This document shows, piece after piece, positions 1-9,756 of a stretch of 64,000 bases of DNA. The stretch comes from Dendrolimus kikuchii (Eukaryota > Arthropoda > Insecta > Lepidoptera > Lasiocampidae), in assembly GCA_019925095.2 (NCBI GenBank), contig CM034394.1, positions 8,196,272 to 8,260,271 of the forward strand, given 5' to 3'. The notes under the pieces were generated by a model. It searched no databases and was not told the origin of the DNA. It saw nothing but the letters and a program-made list of their open reading frames with translations. The translations under genes were made by a program, and so were the position numbers. The first letter of the stretch is position 1. The number at the start of each line of letters is the position of its first letter.

Positions 1-499
1 ATTGCAATTTTATAGAAATAATAAAATAAGTTAGATACATCTTTCGACTTCTTTATTAAAAGAATAACTGAGATGAACTACACTACAATTTGCGGTAACA
101 GGTTTTCGTGTCATGGCCAGTAGGCAAATGTAAATTTTTTGCTTGTATATGGATTCAGATTATCAATAACAACTGATCATAACAATAAATACGAATATGG
201 TTATCTTACAAAATATCAATGGCGTGTCCTTTCGCATAATTTTGTAATAGCATTAACAACGTGGTTTTACGTCTTGTTGCGAAACTTTAGATCGACTTTT
301 AAAAGTACAATGATCGCTTATCGATAACAATATCAACGTAATAAATATTTGCATGAAATCTAATTGAATGATAATTCAAGCTTTGATAAAGTAAGCCTAT
401 GGCTCTAGCCTCTTCGTGGCACTACAATTATTAGGTATGTCTTATGCCTCTGCCTATTACCTGGAATAATATTAGTGTAAGTAACTGTATCACGCAGAT
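1..499. other. AT-rich flank, no feature recognised
   Basis: Low-complexity AT-rich sequence. The one open frame in it (139-327) has no recognisable motif, splice context or homology. I see no gene, RNA or repeat family that I can name. Confidence 0.4.
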
Positions 500-1102
500 G
501 TTAAACATTGACAGATGACTCATAAGTGTATAAACACTAATGCACTATTCGATAAGAGTTATCCTGACTTATTTCATGACCTTACCTATGTAGTTGACTG
601 TAATAGATGGGATCAACACAAAGTTTCTACTAACCCTTCAAAGACAGCCATGTCAAACAAAAGTATTTATTGCATGGCACCTGTAATATTCAACGAACTT
701 CCAGAAATGGTAAGAGCATAGCCGCTATTATCATTTAAAAAGTCTCTAAAGACAATTTTGACTAATAAGAGTAATAAAAATAATATAATAATAATTTTAA
801 AAAATAAGACTAATACAGTAAATGAATATATAAATGACAAAGATAAGAAGACGTAACAAATAAAATCTTATATTATAAAAATAAGCAGGACATAATTATA
901 ATATGATTGTAATTTCTATTATAGCTTTTTATTGTATAATATTGACATTACGAAAATATTTTTGTGATTTATTTTAACTTGACATTGTAAACTTTTAATA
1001 TTGCATGCCTAATTATGCAAATGTATTGATACTACAATAACATAAGACCTTATACTGTACGTACATCATTGGCAATAAATTATTCTATTCTATTCTATTA
1101 TG
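500..1102 (+). mobile_element. LINE 3'-end remnant with ATTCT-type tail
   Basis: The frame from 515 ends in a stretch typical of the C-terminus of LINE reverse transcriptases (a Met-Ala-Pro...Phe-Asn-Glu-Leu-Pro-Glu motif). It is cut by an in-frame TAG at 719-721 and then continues in the same frame with a Phe-Lys-Lys-Ser-Leu-Lys segment. After an AT-rich 3' UTR, the remnant ends in AATAAATT followed by repeats of ATTCT (about 1075-1100), the simple-repeat tail of many non-LTR elements. It is dead and strongly 5'-truncated. The clade cannot be fixed by eye. Confidence 0.6.
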
Positions 1103-1500
1103 TAGTTAATCGTTAACGCGTTATTTTTAACGCTATAAGTAAATCGCATTTGGTCGCAGTTACTAACACTAACTTAGGTGAAGTAGAGACATAACATAAA
1201 GAAAATAGCTGAACGTTAATGTTCATATAATTATAAAACTTGTTATCTTCAATATTTAATATCCGAATAACTTTAAAATGATATATGATGACGAAATTTT
1301 AAAGAACGTTCATATCTTGAAATTTTTAGATTAAATTCATCTTACACCTGAGGTACACACACTTCACATCAACGGATGAAATTGATCACAACCTATTCAG
1401 TATGTCTAGATAACATTTCTATATATCTATGATGTATTGAAGCTGTTGCCAGTGCGACTCTAAACGTACTCAGTATACTTTCGAAATAGTCAATGGATGC
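1103..1500 (+). promoter_or_regulatory. Upstream region of the candidate esterase exon 1
   Basis: AT-rich sequence with no repeat that I recognise. An arthropod initiator-like CTCAGTA lies at about 1469-1475, 30 bp before the candidate start ATG at 1501, and a TATATAT-like string lies near 1420, rather far upstream for a TATA box. The promoter call is inferred only from these weak signals and the position. Confidence 0.2.
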
Positions 1501-1552
1501 ATGAAAATGGAAAAAATAGTGTGCGTCTTGGCTTTGATAAATTTTGCTCGCG
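1501..1552 (+). CDS. Candidate signal-peptide exon of the carboxylesterase-like gene
   Basis: The ATG at 1501 opens a short frame encoding a basic N-terminus and a hydrophobic core ending in small residues (MKMEKIVCVLALINFARG), as expected for a secreted esterase leader. A possible donor GTGCGG follows at 1553, leaving phase 1. The next recognisable esterase exon starts at 4364, with the LINE (about 1566-4020) in between. The 40 or so residues normally found between the leader and that exon, including the segment around the conserved Gly-x-Pro-Tyr-Ala motif, were not found. The link to the esterase rests on position, strand and leader character only. Alternatively this is a chance frame. Confidence 0.4.
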
Positions 1553-1565
1553 GTGCGGATTTGGG

Positions 1566-4020
1566 TTTAAAGAACTTTATTCTCAAAAGAACATTACAGT
1601 TCACTTATATGAGATACAAAATTTATATTCTAACATAAGTCCTATAAATCTAAGAGCGAGTAGACATAGATAAGAAATAATAATAATAAATAGGTGAACG
1701 GAGAAACATAATTTTGAACGCAACGATTTTCTGAATAGTCTGTAAATAATTGGTTTTTTTTAATTAAATTTTTGAAATATAATTTTTTAGTTTCCTTTTA
1801 TAGGAATTTAGGTTTTTACACTCCTTTACTTCATTTCGTAATTTGTTGTAAATATAGGCTCCTTCGCATAAAATATTTCTTTTGCCGTATTTTTCTGTTC
1901 TAGATGCTCGAATAATGATTTTATTAGTATGTCTTAAATTGTATTTAGATATTTTATGAGTGAACTGAATGTTTGTTTGTATGATATTGTCCATGATTTT
2001 TTTAACTAGAATGCACGTATTATATTTATATAGTTGATGTAGATTTAAGATTTTAGTTTCTTCGTATATAGTTTTTGTCGGCGTAAAGAAGTTGTAGTTA
2101 TATAGGTTTTTGATTAATTTGTTTTGTGTTGTTTGTAAGGTTTTTAAATTCGTCGTTGAAGCTGCTCCCCAAATTTCGATAAGATATTCTAAATGTGGCT
2201 TCGCTAATGCATTGTATATTGTATTTCTAATTTTATGTGGTATACAGTTTCTTGTTTTGCGTAGTGCTCCAGATAATGAGGATAACTTAGATCTAACGTG
2301 TTCAATATGAGATGTCCAGGTTAATTTATCGTCTAGTAATAATCCGAGGTATCTTTCTTGATTTGACTTTTGAATAGGAATATTATTAATTAGTGGAGGC
2401 GTGAAATCAGGAAGTTTTTTATTTTTCGCTGTGAATATCATGTACGATGTCTTTTTTGTATTAATTGTGAGTAGGTTATGCAAAAACCATTCATTTAATA
2501 AGATTAGGTCATTTTGAGCTTCAGCTACTATTTCATTTATAGAAGTACCAAAGTAAAACAAACTCGTATCGTCGGCATATAATGTGAGATATCCTGTCAG
2601 ACCTATTTGATTAATATTATTAACATAAATAAGGAAAAATAGGGGACCCAATATTGATCCTTGCGGGATTCCACATGAAATTTTGCAAGGAGTACTTTCA
2701 AAATCTGCTAATTTTACTACTTGTGTTCTATTAGTAAGGTACGATTTTAGTAAATCATAAGCTAAACCATTTATTCCTAAGTTAGTAAGTTTCTGTAATA
2801 GTTTTTCATGGCTGACGGTATCAAACGCTTTTTTAAGATCAATAAAAATCCCTAAACAAATGTTTTTTTCATCAATATTAGACTTAATTTTAGTTACCAA
2901 ATCAATACTAGCTGAAAGAGTATTTGATTTTTGTCGGAATCCATATTGTTGGTCTATTAAAAATTTTTTTTCATTCAAATAATCATTTAGCCTTGTAAAA
3001 ATAATTTTTTCAAAAATTTTGCTGACGACAGGGAGTACCGATATGGGTCTATAATTACCGGGGTCGGATTTGCTGCCTGATTTATATATAGGGGTAACTT
3101 TCGCTACTTTAAGACTATCAGGGAAAACTCCAAGTTCAAAACATTTATTTATACAGTTTTGTAGGGGGAGACTAATTATATTTTTTATGCATTTAATTGA
3201 TTTTACACTGATTCCGTCAAGACCAGTACTGCTATTAGGGTTAAGATTATTAATAATAGTAATTATTTCTTCCGTGGTACACGATTTGAATTGTTCAAGT
3301 GTGATGTCATGACAATAATTACTCCCATACATTAAAATATTACCTGGGCATTGATGATATTTATTTGGTATATTTTGTGCTAAATCTGCACCAATACTTG
3401 CAAAAAAATTATTAAAAGTATTGCATATTTCTATTTCATTTTTTATTTCAATTGCGTCTATTACTAATTTTGAAGGAGTACTATTTGTTTTTACCTTATT
3501 TAAAGCCAATGAGTTTATAAGTTCCCACATTTTTTTAGGATTTTTGTTAGTTTGCGTGAAAGCATTGATATAGTACTTGTTTTTTGCGTTGTTTATTTGT
3601 TTTACGGTTTCATTTCTTTTATTAATAAATCTAATTTTTAAGGTTTCGTTTTTGTCGTCTTTTTTTAGTTGTTGCCATAATTGGTTTCTTTCATTTATTA
3701 ATTGTATAATATTTTTATTTATCCAGTCTTTTTGAGGTAAATTTAGTATTTTGTGTTTAACAATTTTATTGTAGTTTATATGTTTCTTTATAAAATAGTT
3801 CAGTTGTTCGTATATATTGTCTTCGTTCGTGTAAGTATCTTCGTGAATGGTTTTATATAGAGTATCGTAATTTATGGCTTCATATTTTTTCCGTTGTATA
3901 TTCTCCGTCCTATGTTTACCTAACTCCAAGAATATTTGTTTATGATCTGATAAAGAAGAGTCTAAAATAGAAAATACGAATATACTGTTACTCAAATTGG
4001 AAGTGACGTGATCAAACAAT
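1566..4020 (-). mobile_element. 5'-truncated non-LTR retrotransposon (LINE)
   Basis: Minus-strand element. Its single reading frame (1764-4019) starts inside the last part of the endonuclease domain, so the 5' end has been lost at about 4020. The 3' UTR (about 1566-1763) ends in AATAAAG and a short AT-rich terminus next to the candidate esterase exon 1. I could not find a clear target-site duplication, so both boundaries are approximate. The uninterrupted frame suggests a fairly young insertion. The element lies between the candidate leader exon and the main exon of the esterase gene. Confidence 0.8.
1764..4019 (-). CDS. LINE reverse transcriptase, endonuclease truncated
   Basis: About 750 codons without a stop. 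In order: the last residues of an apurinic-like endonuclease (a Leu-Ser-Asp-His-Lys motif near residue 25), a linker, then a complete reverse transcriptase. The RT shows the TGLDGI region, the NYRPIS block, motif A (FIDLKKAFD, catalytic Asp), motif B (GIPQGSILGP), motif C with the YADD catalytic pair near residue 480 (about position 2575), and the YLGLLLDDKLTW thumb block. The C-terminal region has no RNase H. This suits a jockey/CR1-type LINE. There is no proper start: the first codon in frame is TTG, directly after a TGA, so the ORF is a 5'-truncated copy. It cannot move alone because most of the endonuclease and ORF1 are missing. Confidence 0.88.
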   Translation of the reverse strand: MFDHVTSNLSNSIFVFSILDSSLSDHKQIFLELGKHRTENIQRKKYEAINYDTLYKTIHEDTYTNEDNIYEQLNYFIKKHINYNKIVKHKILNLPQKDWINKNIIQLINERNQLWQQLKKDDKNETLKIRFINKRNETVKQINNAKNKYYINAFTQTNKNPKKMWELINSLALNKVKTNSTPSKLVIDAIEIKNEIEICNTFNNFFASIGADLAQNIPNKYHQCPGNILMYGSNYCHDITLEQFKSCTTEEIITIINNLNPNSSTGLDGISVKSIKCIKNIISLPLQNCINKCFELGVFPDSLKVAKVTPIYKSGSKSDPGNYRPISVLPVVSKIFEKIIFTRLNDYLNEKKFLIDQQYGFRQKSNTLSASIDLVTKIKSNIDEKNICLGIFIDLKKAFDTVSHEKLLQKLTNLGINGLAYDLLKSYLTNRTQVVKLADFESTPCKISCGIPQGSILGPLFFLIYVNNINQIGLTGYLTLYADDTSLFYFGTSINEIVAEAQNDLILLNEWFLHNLLTINTKKTSYMIFTAKNKKLPDFTPPLINNIPIQKSNQERYLGLLLDDKLTWTSHIEHVRSKLSSLSGALRKTRNCIPHKIRNTIYNALAKPHLEYLIEIWGAASTTNLKTLQTTQNKLIKNLYNYNFFTPTKTIYEETKILNLHQLYKYNTCILVKKIMDNIIQTNIQFTHKISKYNLRHTNKIIIRASRTEKYGKRNILCEGAYIYNKLRNEVKECKNLNSYKRKLKNYISKI

Positions 4021-4363
4021 CAAAATTTACAACACCTAATAATAGAAATGATATGAAATTTCAATAACGGTATGAAAAGTATCTGTTGTATAAAATTCAC
4101 GGTAAAGTATTAGTTTCTACAACATACCAATAATACACGACATTTTATGATAAATTGATTCATTCCCTAGACAGTGAAGAAAGGACAAACAAAACATTCA
4201 CGCTTCTATATTATACAACATATAAGTATATTTAGTTTTAGCTACACAGTTATAATACAGGAGTTGTTAGAATTCCTACAGTGTAAGATGATTGTTTTTG
4301 TTGCTAAAATATCATTTTATATTTAAACTTTTGTGAAAGCAACTTCATGAATTTTGTTTACAG
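4021..4363. other. Presumed intron between LINE and main esterase exon
   Basis: AT-rich. No exon with the expected esterase N-terminal motif was found on the plus strand. It ends in a good acceptor (TTTTGTTTACAG) at 4363. Confidence 0.4.
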
Positions 4364-5851
4364 TCGTCAGGGGAGCCTGAAGCCTTTCCTGAACTAATCC
4401 ATGACGCTGTGGATGATTCTATAACTTGTCCACAAACATCCTCTGATAGTCATGATGTTGACTGCCTTTCATTAAACATCTATGTGCCTAGTGAAGCATC
4501 TTCTAAAAGTCCTCTACCTGTCATGGCATGGTTTCATGGAGGAAACTTTGATTCTGGAAGTGCCAACGACTTTGGTGTACGAAATCTAGTTAGACACGGT
4601 GTCTTAGTTGTCACTATAAATTATCGTCTCGGTCCATATGGATTTTTCTGTTTAGATGTTCCTTCAGTACCAGGAAACCAAGGACTCAAAGATCAGTATA
4701 CAGCATTACGTTGGATCAGAAACAATATCGCGTCTTTCGGTGGTAATCCTTATAACGTAACTATCGCTGGCGAAGATGCAGGAGCGACTTCAGTATTATT
4801 ACATTTATATTCTTCTAAAGAGAAATATTATCATAAAGTTATTGCACAAAGCGGTACGCCACAAAGTGAAAGAATGTTTGTCAACGGCGATGTGGAAGCT
4901 GCAATCAAATTGGCTTCACACTTAGGACTAAACACAAGTGACACTGAACAAGCACTACAATTCCTTGTTGGAATTTCGCCTGATCTTGTTGTAGGTGCCG
5001 CAGCTGAACTTGAGCTTAATCTAAAACCATGTAAAGAAAGATCCTTCAGTGGTGTTGATATTTTTGTCGAGGACGATCCATACTCAATGAGTAATAATAA
5101 AAAAGTCAGTAATACAGCTGTCATCATAGGCTTTAATAGCAAAGCAAGTTCTTTGAATGAAGATTATTACAATAGTAATCCATTTTATGAAAAGTTAAAA
5201 AATAACTACAATCTCGACGAGACGGCTTTATTAAAAACAGCCAAGAACGTAAAACATTTTTATATAGGAGATAACGAAATATCACCAGAAGTAGAATCGC
5301 AATTAAAAGATTTCGAATCAGATTTTGGTTACAACCATCCAGCAGAGAGGACAATCAATAACCTACTTGAAGAAGACGCAGGTGCGATTTACGCGTACGT
5401 TTTTAGTTACGTTGAAAGTACTGGGGCAGATGGTGTTGAGCATTCTTCTGAGCTTAATTATTTATTTGATCTAGTAAATTCTAACAAAGAAAGATCTGAT
5501 GAAGATCAGTTAATTGTTGATCGTATAACCTATCTTTGGACTAACTTTATTAAATACGGGTACTGTATTAATACATTTTTTACATTCATATTAATTTGTA
5601 TTTCAAACCTAATTATTAATTGAAACATATGTATATTACTTTTCAGGAATCCCACACCTCAATCATCAGACTTGGTGCCTTTGAAATGGACACCAGTCAC
5701 CGATGATACCAGACCGACGTTAGTCATTGATACTGACATTCGAATTGAAGGCAGGGTCTACCAACAAAGGTTGGCCTATTGGGATCTATTCTATTCTATG
5801 TATGGTAGCTACAATCGTATTTTACGAACATGTCAGAGACGTAAGTTCTAA
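4364..5851 (+). CDS. Carboxylesterase-like protein, catalytically dead, N-terminus incomplete
   Basis: Two exons: 4364-5559 (acceptor TTTACAG, donor GTACTG, phase 2) and 5647-5851 (acceptor TTTTCAG, stop TAA). The family is the carboxylesterase type B alpha/beta-hydrolases. Visible landmarks in order: a CPQ segment, VDCLSLNIYVP (family EDCL...N motif), the oxyanion region HGGNF where HGGGF is usual, the GNQGLKDQ block, FGGNP, the nucleophile elbow GEDAGA (Asp at 4775-4777 where the family has Ser), and a conserved His in VEHSSELNYLF (codon 5441-5443). The acidic triad residue also seems lost (GFNSKASS where a Glu is usual). The inference is a non-hydrolytic binding or scavenging protein. Residues upstream of the first Ser-Ser-Gly-Glu-Pro are missing. 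The last codons overlap a perfect donor (GTAAGT at 5841), so the true C-terminus could lie in another exon. A poly(A) signal AATAAA is at 5992. Confidence 0.87.
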
Positions 5852-8325
5852 TTTAATAGAAAAGTGGCAGCTATCTGATCTTACATAATACTGATAATGC
5901 GTCCTAAACCATTTCTGATAACAATGACAAGGATAGATACGACGAAGAAAAGTTTCCGATAATCTAGCTTCTTTATTGAATTATCAATGTAAATAAATAT
6001 TGTTTAAATATATTTCTGTTATTTTAAACATGATTTTTTAAATATAACTGTATCATGTATCCAATCCTCGAACAATTACGTGATTAGTTGCCTGTTACTG
6101 GCAAGCATTTCAAACGGATGATGCTCATCAAGTCAATAGACTTCGAACAAAGGATTTGGGACAACAACCGCCTAACGCCCACTTAGTGCCAACTGTCAAC
6201 TGGCTTAAGGTCACTTGCTTGGAACGTGATTTAAAAATATGCACTCATTCTTCACATTGCTACGCTACATTACAAAAGTTGTAAATTATCTAAATTTTAA
6301 CAATAACTGTTGGTATTTTTACAAAACAAGACTTTTCGCGCGGTTTAGTTCATAATCTTCAGATCCGTATCTCATGGACACTATGTAAATTTCTGATACG
6401 AGTTGTGTTATAGGTTCAACGCTGTAATCGCAAGTACACTATCAAATCTCATGATAATCAGCATCACCTGGTCGTGAAGAAGGAACAAATCTTTATAAAT
6501 ATAATGCATTAGTATTAATTATATAATAATATAAAATAATGACAACATTATCACTACTACTACTAGAATACAACTTTCACTAGGGCCTAGCAGTAACCAT
6601 TGCAATTATTAGTTCCGCTAGATTTTCTTAATTTTCTCTGTCTTTTGGTGCGTGACTTCGATTCATCTTATCTATTCGTTACTTAACTATTTTATTTGCT
6701 GTATTACAGATTACTTCAATTGATTTCTAAATACGAGTATCAATTAAAGTAGCTGCTATTAATGTGCGTAATCGGTCAAACGATTGCTAAAATTACCTTG
6801 ATTATTATCGCTACTATCAAATGCATTCGATACTACAAGGAAAATGGTAAATAGCAACTCTATTGGAGACTACATCGTTATGCAGAACAGAATTAAATTA
6901 ATTAATTTTTTTTTGTAAATATTTTAAATATCTACATGGCATGTTTTTAAATCTTGAACATGTAACTATTCTACACATCTATGAAAAAATCAAACAAATA
7001 TTATAAGATTATATTAATTTGTGAGCCTGGTGCTTAAAGAAACATCTAAAATGAGATATTTACTTTCTCCGGTCACAGATAATATTAGAATCACAATATC
7101 TACAGCATTAGTTATTTTTCTGTGTCCCCCTCCTATAGAGGAAAAGTTATTGCCAACTTTTTGGCAGGGCATATTCCTATCTATTAAATTTAGTTTTAGT
7201 TTTATTCTCGTAAGTTACTGCTATTTTCATACTAAAATCAGCAATATTTTGTACAGTTTAGTGTTACATAAATTATTACAAAAGCAAGTCTTAGTGTGAA
7301 CTGTTTAAACCCCATGTATTACTTAAAAGAGACGTCAAGTTACAAATTTGCTTATTGAAGCGATGCATTGTGTCGCCAAAGGTATTTCAATAGACGTAAA
7401 TACCATTCTTTAAAAGGAAAAAGTGAAATCACAAACAAGCATGCACACTTTCACGCTGATTCCCTCAGACCGCAATTTATATCCCAACATTAAAGAGTTA
7501 TTACTATTGTTGTGTTCGTATCAAAGTGTATTTATTGTCTTTGAACTTTGAAAAAGGATTTAACTCGAAAGCAAATAAGTTTCACGGCAATTTATCCGTC
7601 CACATAAAGCTAAAGTTTTTAATAGTTTGTTATGTTTGTAATTAGGGTTCCGTAGCCATGTTATTTGGTTTCCTTTTGCACAGCGTTTCATGAAATTTAC
7701 TGTCAGTATACGTAACTTTGGAAACCAAATATGAAAGAGGATACCTAATTTCAGATAGAAACTGAATCATTATAATATGGTTATCTCCATATGAGTTCTA
7801 ATTTCATACGCCGCCTCATAATAATAATTAAGTGGTGTAGTGTAATGCGATCAAAATAAAGACCAGCTGTAAATAAAAGTTATATAAAAAAAACCGTGGA
7901 CATATTCATGTGTGGCAGTCGCATATTGAAAAATCAAAACATAACTTTTGATTTACCATAACATGACTTGATAGTTGGCCATCAGCTTTCGAAGTCGCAA
8001 AAAGTTTTTAAAACATCTCTTTACTTGGTTTTTTGTTTAATCTTGGCTATTTTAAAGCACGATAACATTCAGTGTTATCCAAAGATAACAACATTAAATA
8101 CACTCTCAGACAAGGTCTTTCGCTGACATTATTTGTATGTCAAGGGATCACAGCACATTTAAGGATAATAAGTAGAAGGATAATCAAAACAACCTTATAT
8201 AAATCCTAATTTGCATAAACAATAATAATATTTATCTATCAACGTTAATTTGGTCTTTCGATTCATCCAAATGAAAGTATTTGGTTATTATTACAAGTAT
8301 AAGTTATCTGGTTTAATAATTATAT
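5852..8325. other. Gene-free stretch 3' of the esterase
   Basis: AT-rich, with no exon-like segment that I can support on either strand. The open frame at 7021-7299 lacks motifs. A short segment near 7640 (AATTAGGGTTCCGTAG) resembles a dispersed lepidopteran repeat. Minus-strand exons of the HGSNAT-like gene were looked for here and not found. Confidence 0.45.
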
Positions 8326-9248
8326 TGTGACGACAGAAGGTAGAACATACTGACAACGTAAGTTGATTCAAGACTTTCAGAAAAAGGTAAGAAATTGTGG
8401 AAGAAAAAGATAAGGACACATTAGATTTCAGGAAGGTACAGATGATGAACCAAAAAAATAGCGAAAAGAAGATAGAAATTATGGTTTCCAGAAGTTTCTA
8501 CCGGGTATATACGGAGCGCGAGACACGCCAATCGGGGAGCTGAGTTGAACACAAAGGGACAATAAGGGTGAGCTAGAAGAGAGTTAAGTTGGAGAAAGTT
8601 TTTTTTTATTGCAGGAGCTCAGCAGACAGACAGACGGCCCACTTGATGGAATGCTGTTACCATCGCCTATGGACATTTGCAACACCAACGGTGCTACAAA
8701 TGCGCTGGTGGTCTCTTAACGGAGACTGGAACCTGATCATAAATGCCGAAACACTACTCATAGTTGTTATGGTGACATACTTTAAACCAGGGGTAGTAAC
8801 CATCCAGTCGGGCAAATGCCCTACCTACTTGGCTGTGAGTTGTTTTGTCAAGTGACAAGAGCCATACGAGAGAGTTGGAAGAGAAGTTTAATAGAAGACA
8901 GTAACGAGTTTAATTGGGAGTTTTGTGGAAAGCTTAGTGAAAAGAGTAGTGGGAGAGCAGTTCAGTAAAGGAGGAGTTTAGTGTAGTTTAAGAGGAGAAC
9001 CTGAAGCGAGCTATGCGAGGTAAATTCGGAGGTGAGCACCGCACTAGGAGGAGGTGGTCTACACGATATCGGTGATGGTATTATGAGTAAACATCGCATT
9101 GTCGGAACAGTGCATCGATAGTTTTGCGTGAAAGGGCAACCCTGTAGGATAGAATCATGTGCGGCTGTGTAAGTCAATAAAAGCGTTTAGTTGGAAAAAC
9201 TGGTGTTTCCTTCCTATCCCAAGTGCGGGCGGAGGCTCGAACGTAACA
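8326..9248 (+). mobile_element. Solo LTR (gypsy-type ends) with a nested retro-insertion
   Basis: The segment begins TGTGACG and ends CGTAACA, an imperfect inverted pair of the TG...CA kind that bounds LTRs. It is flanked by a 4-bp duplication ATAT (8322-8325 and 9249-9252). Near its 3' end it carries AATAAAAG (9178-9185), fitting the poly(A) signal of an LTR. No internal coding region or second LTR is present, so a solo LTR left by recombination is the simplest reading. The purine-rich middle is interrupted by the repeat at about 8600-8862. Confidence 0.65.
8600..8862 (-). repeat. Repeat family A copy (short retroelement with poly(A))
   Basis: On the minus strand this ends in CTGCAATAAAAAAA. 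The same unit occurs at 14094-14455, 29140-29470 and, in pieces, near 26130, 43930, 46962 and 56700. The A-rich tail suggests target-primed retrotransposition. A possible short duplication AGTTGGA flanks it (about 8589 and 8874). The open frame across it is non-coding background. Confidence 0.65.
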
Positions 9249-9756
9249 ATATTATTGCAATTACTGATTTGTAAAATTGTTAAAATTATAAAATCTTTAT
9301 AATCAAAGATTTGTTATTCAATAGCAACATAATAGATAATGGACTGCAAATTACATATGTATAAGACAATATTAACCCATTTCTTAAGAGTATAAGTAAA
9401 ATCCTATGTCTTGGTTATCATCTTCTATAAATAAAATATCTTAAAGAGTACCTAAAAACGTTAAAAATAAGTTCGAGAAATTTGTATAGATCGAATCAAG
9501 ATCGGCTGTTTTCATAGAAATCCTTACAATTTCAAGTTTTACAACCGTTATATACTAGACTAAATCTGTCCTATTAAGAATTATTAAGATGTGAACATTA
9601 AAAAAAAGGTAAATATAGTATGTATGTAGGTATCTACGTTAAAGATGAGTTGTCTCATAAACTTCTTTATGATTGCAAATTGCATCCGGATTTACATTAT
9701 TTGAATATAATTAATAATAGTGGTCTAGGACATTTCCAAATAAGTAAATAACTTAC
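9249..9756. other. Intronic sequence 3' of HGSNAT-like exon 3
   Basis: AT-rich and without recognisable exons or named repeats, apart from the donor of exon 3 at its right edge. Confidence 0.4.

Noticed and set aside
7021..7299. 92-codon open frame as a possible small gene
   Set aside because: Starts at GTG in AT-rich DNA. It has no domain, signal or splice context.
8589..8855. Frame with Cys-rich N-terminus as a gene
   Set aside because: The same sequence recurs at 29140 and inverted at 14094, with an A-rich end. It is repeat family A, not a protein.
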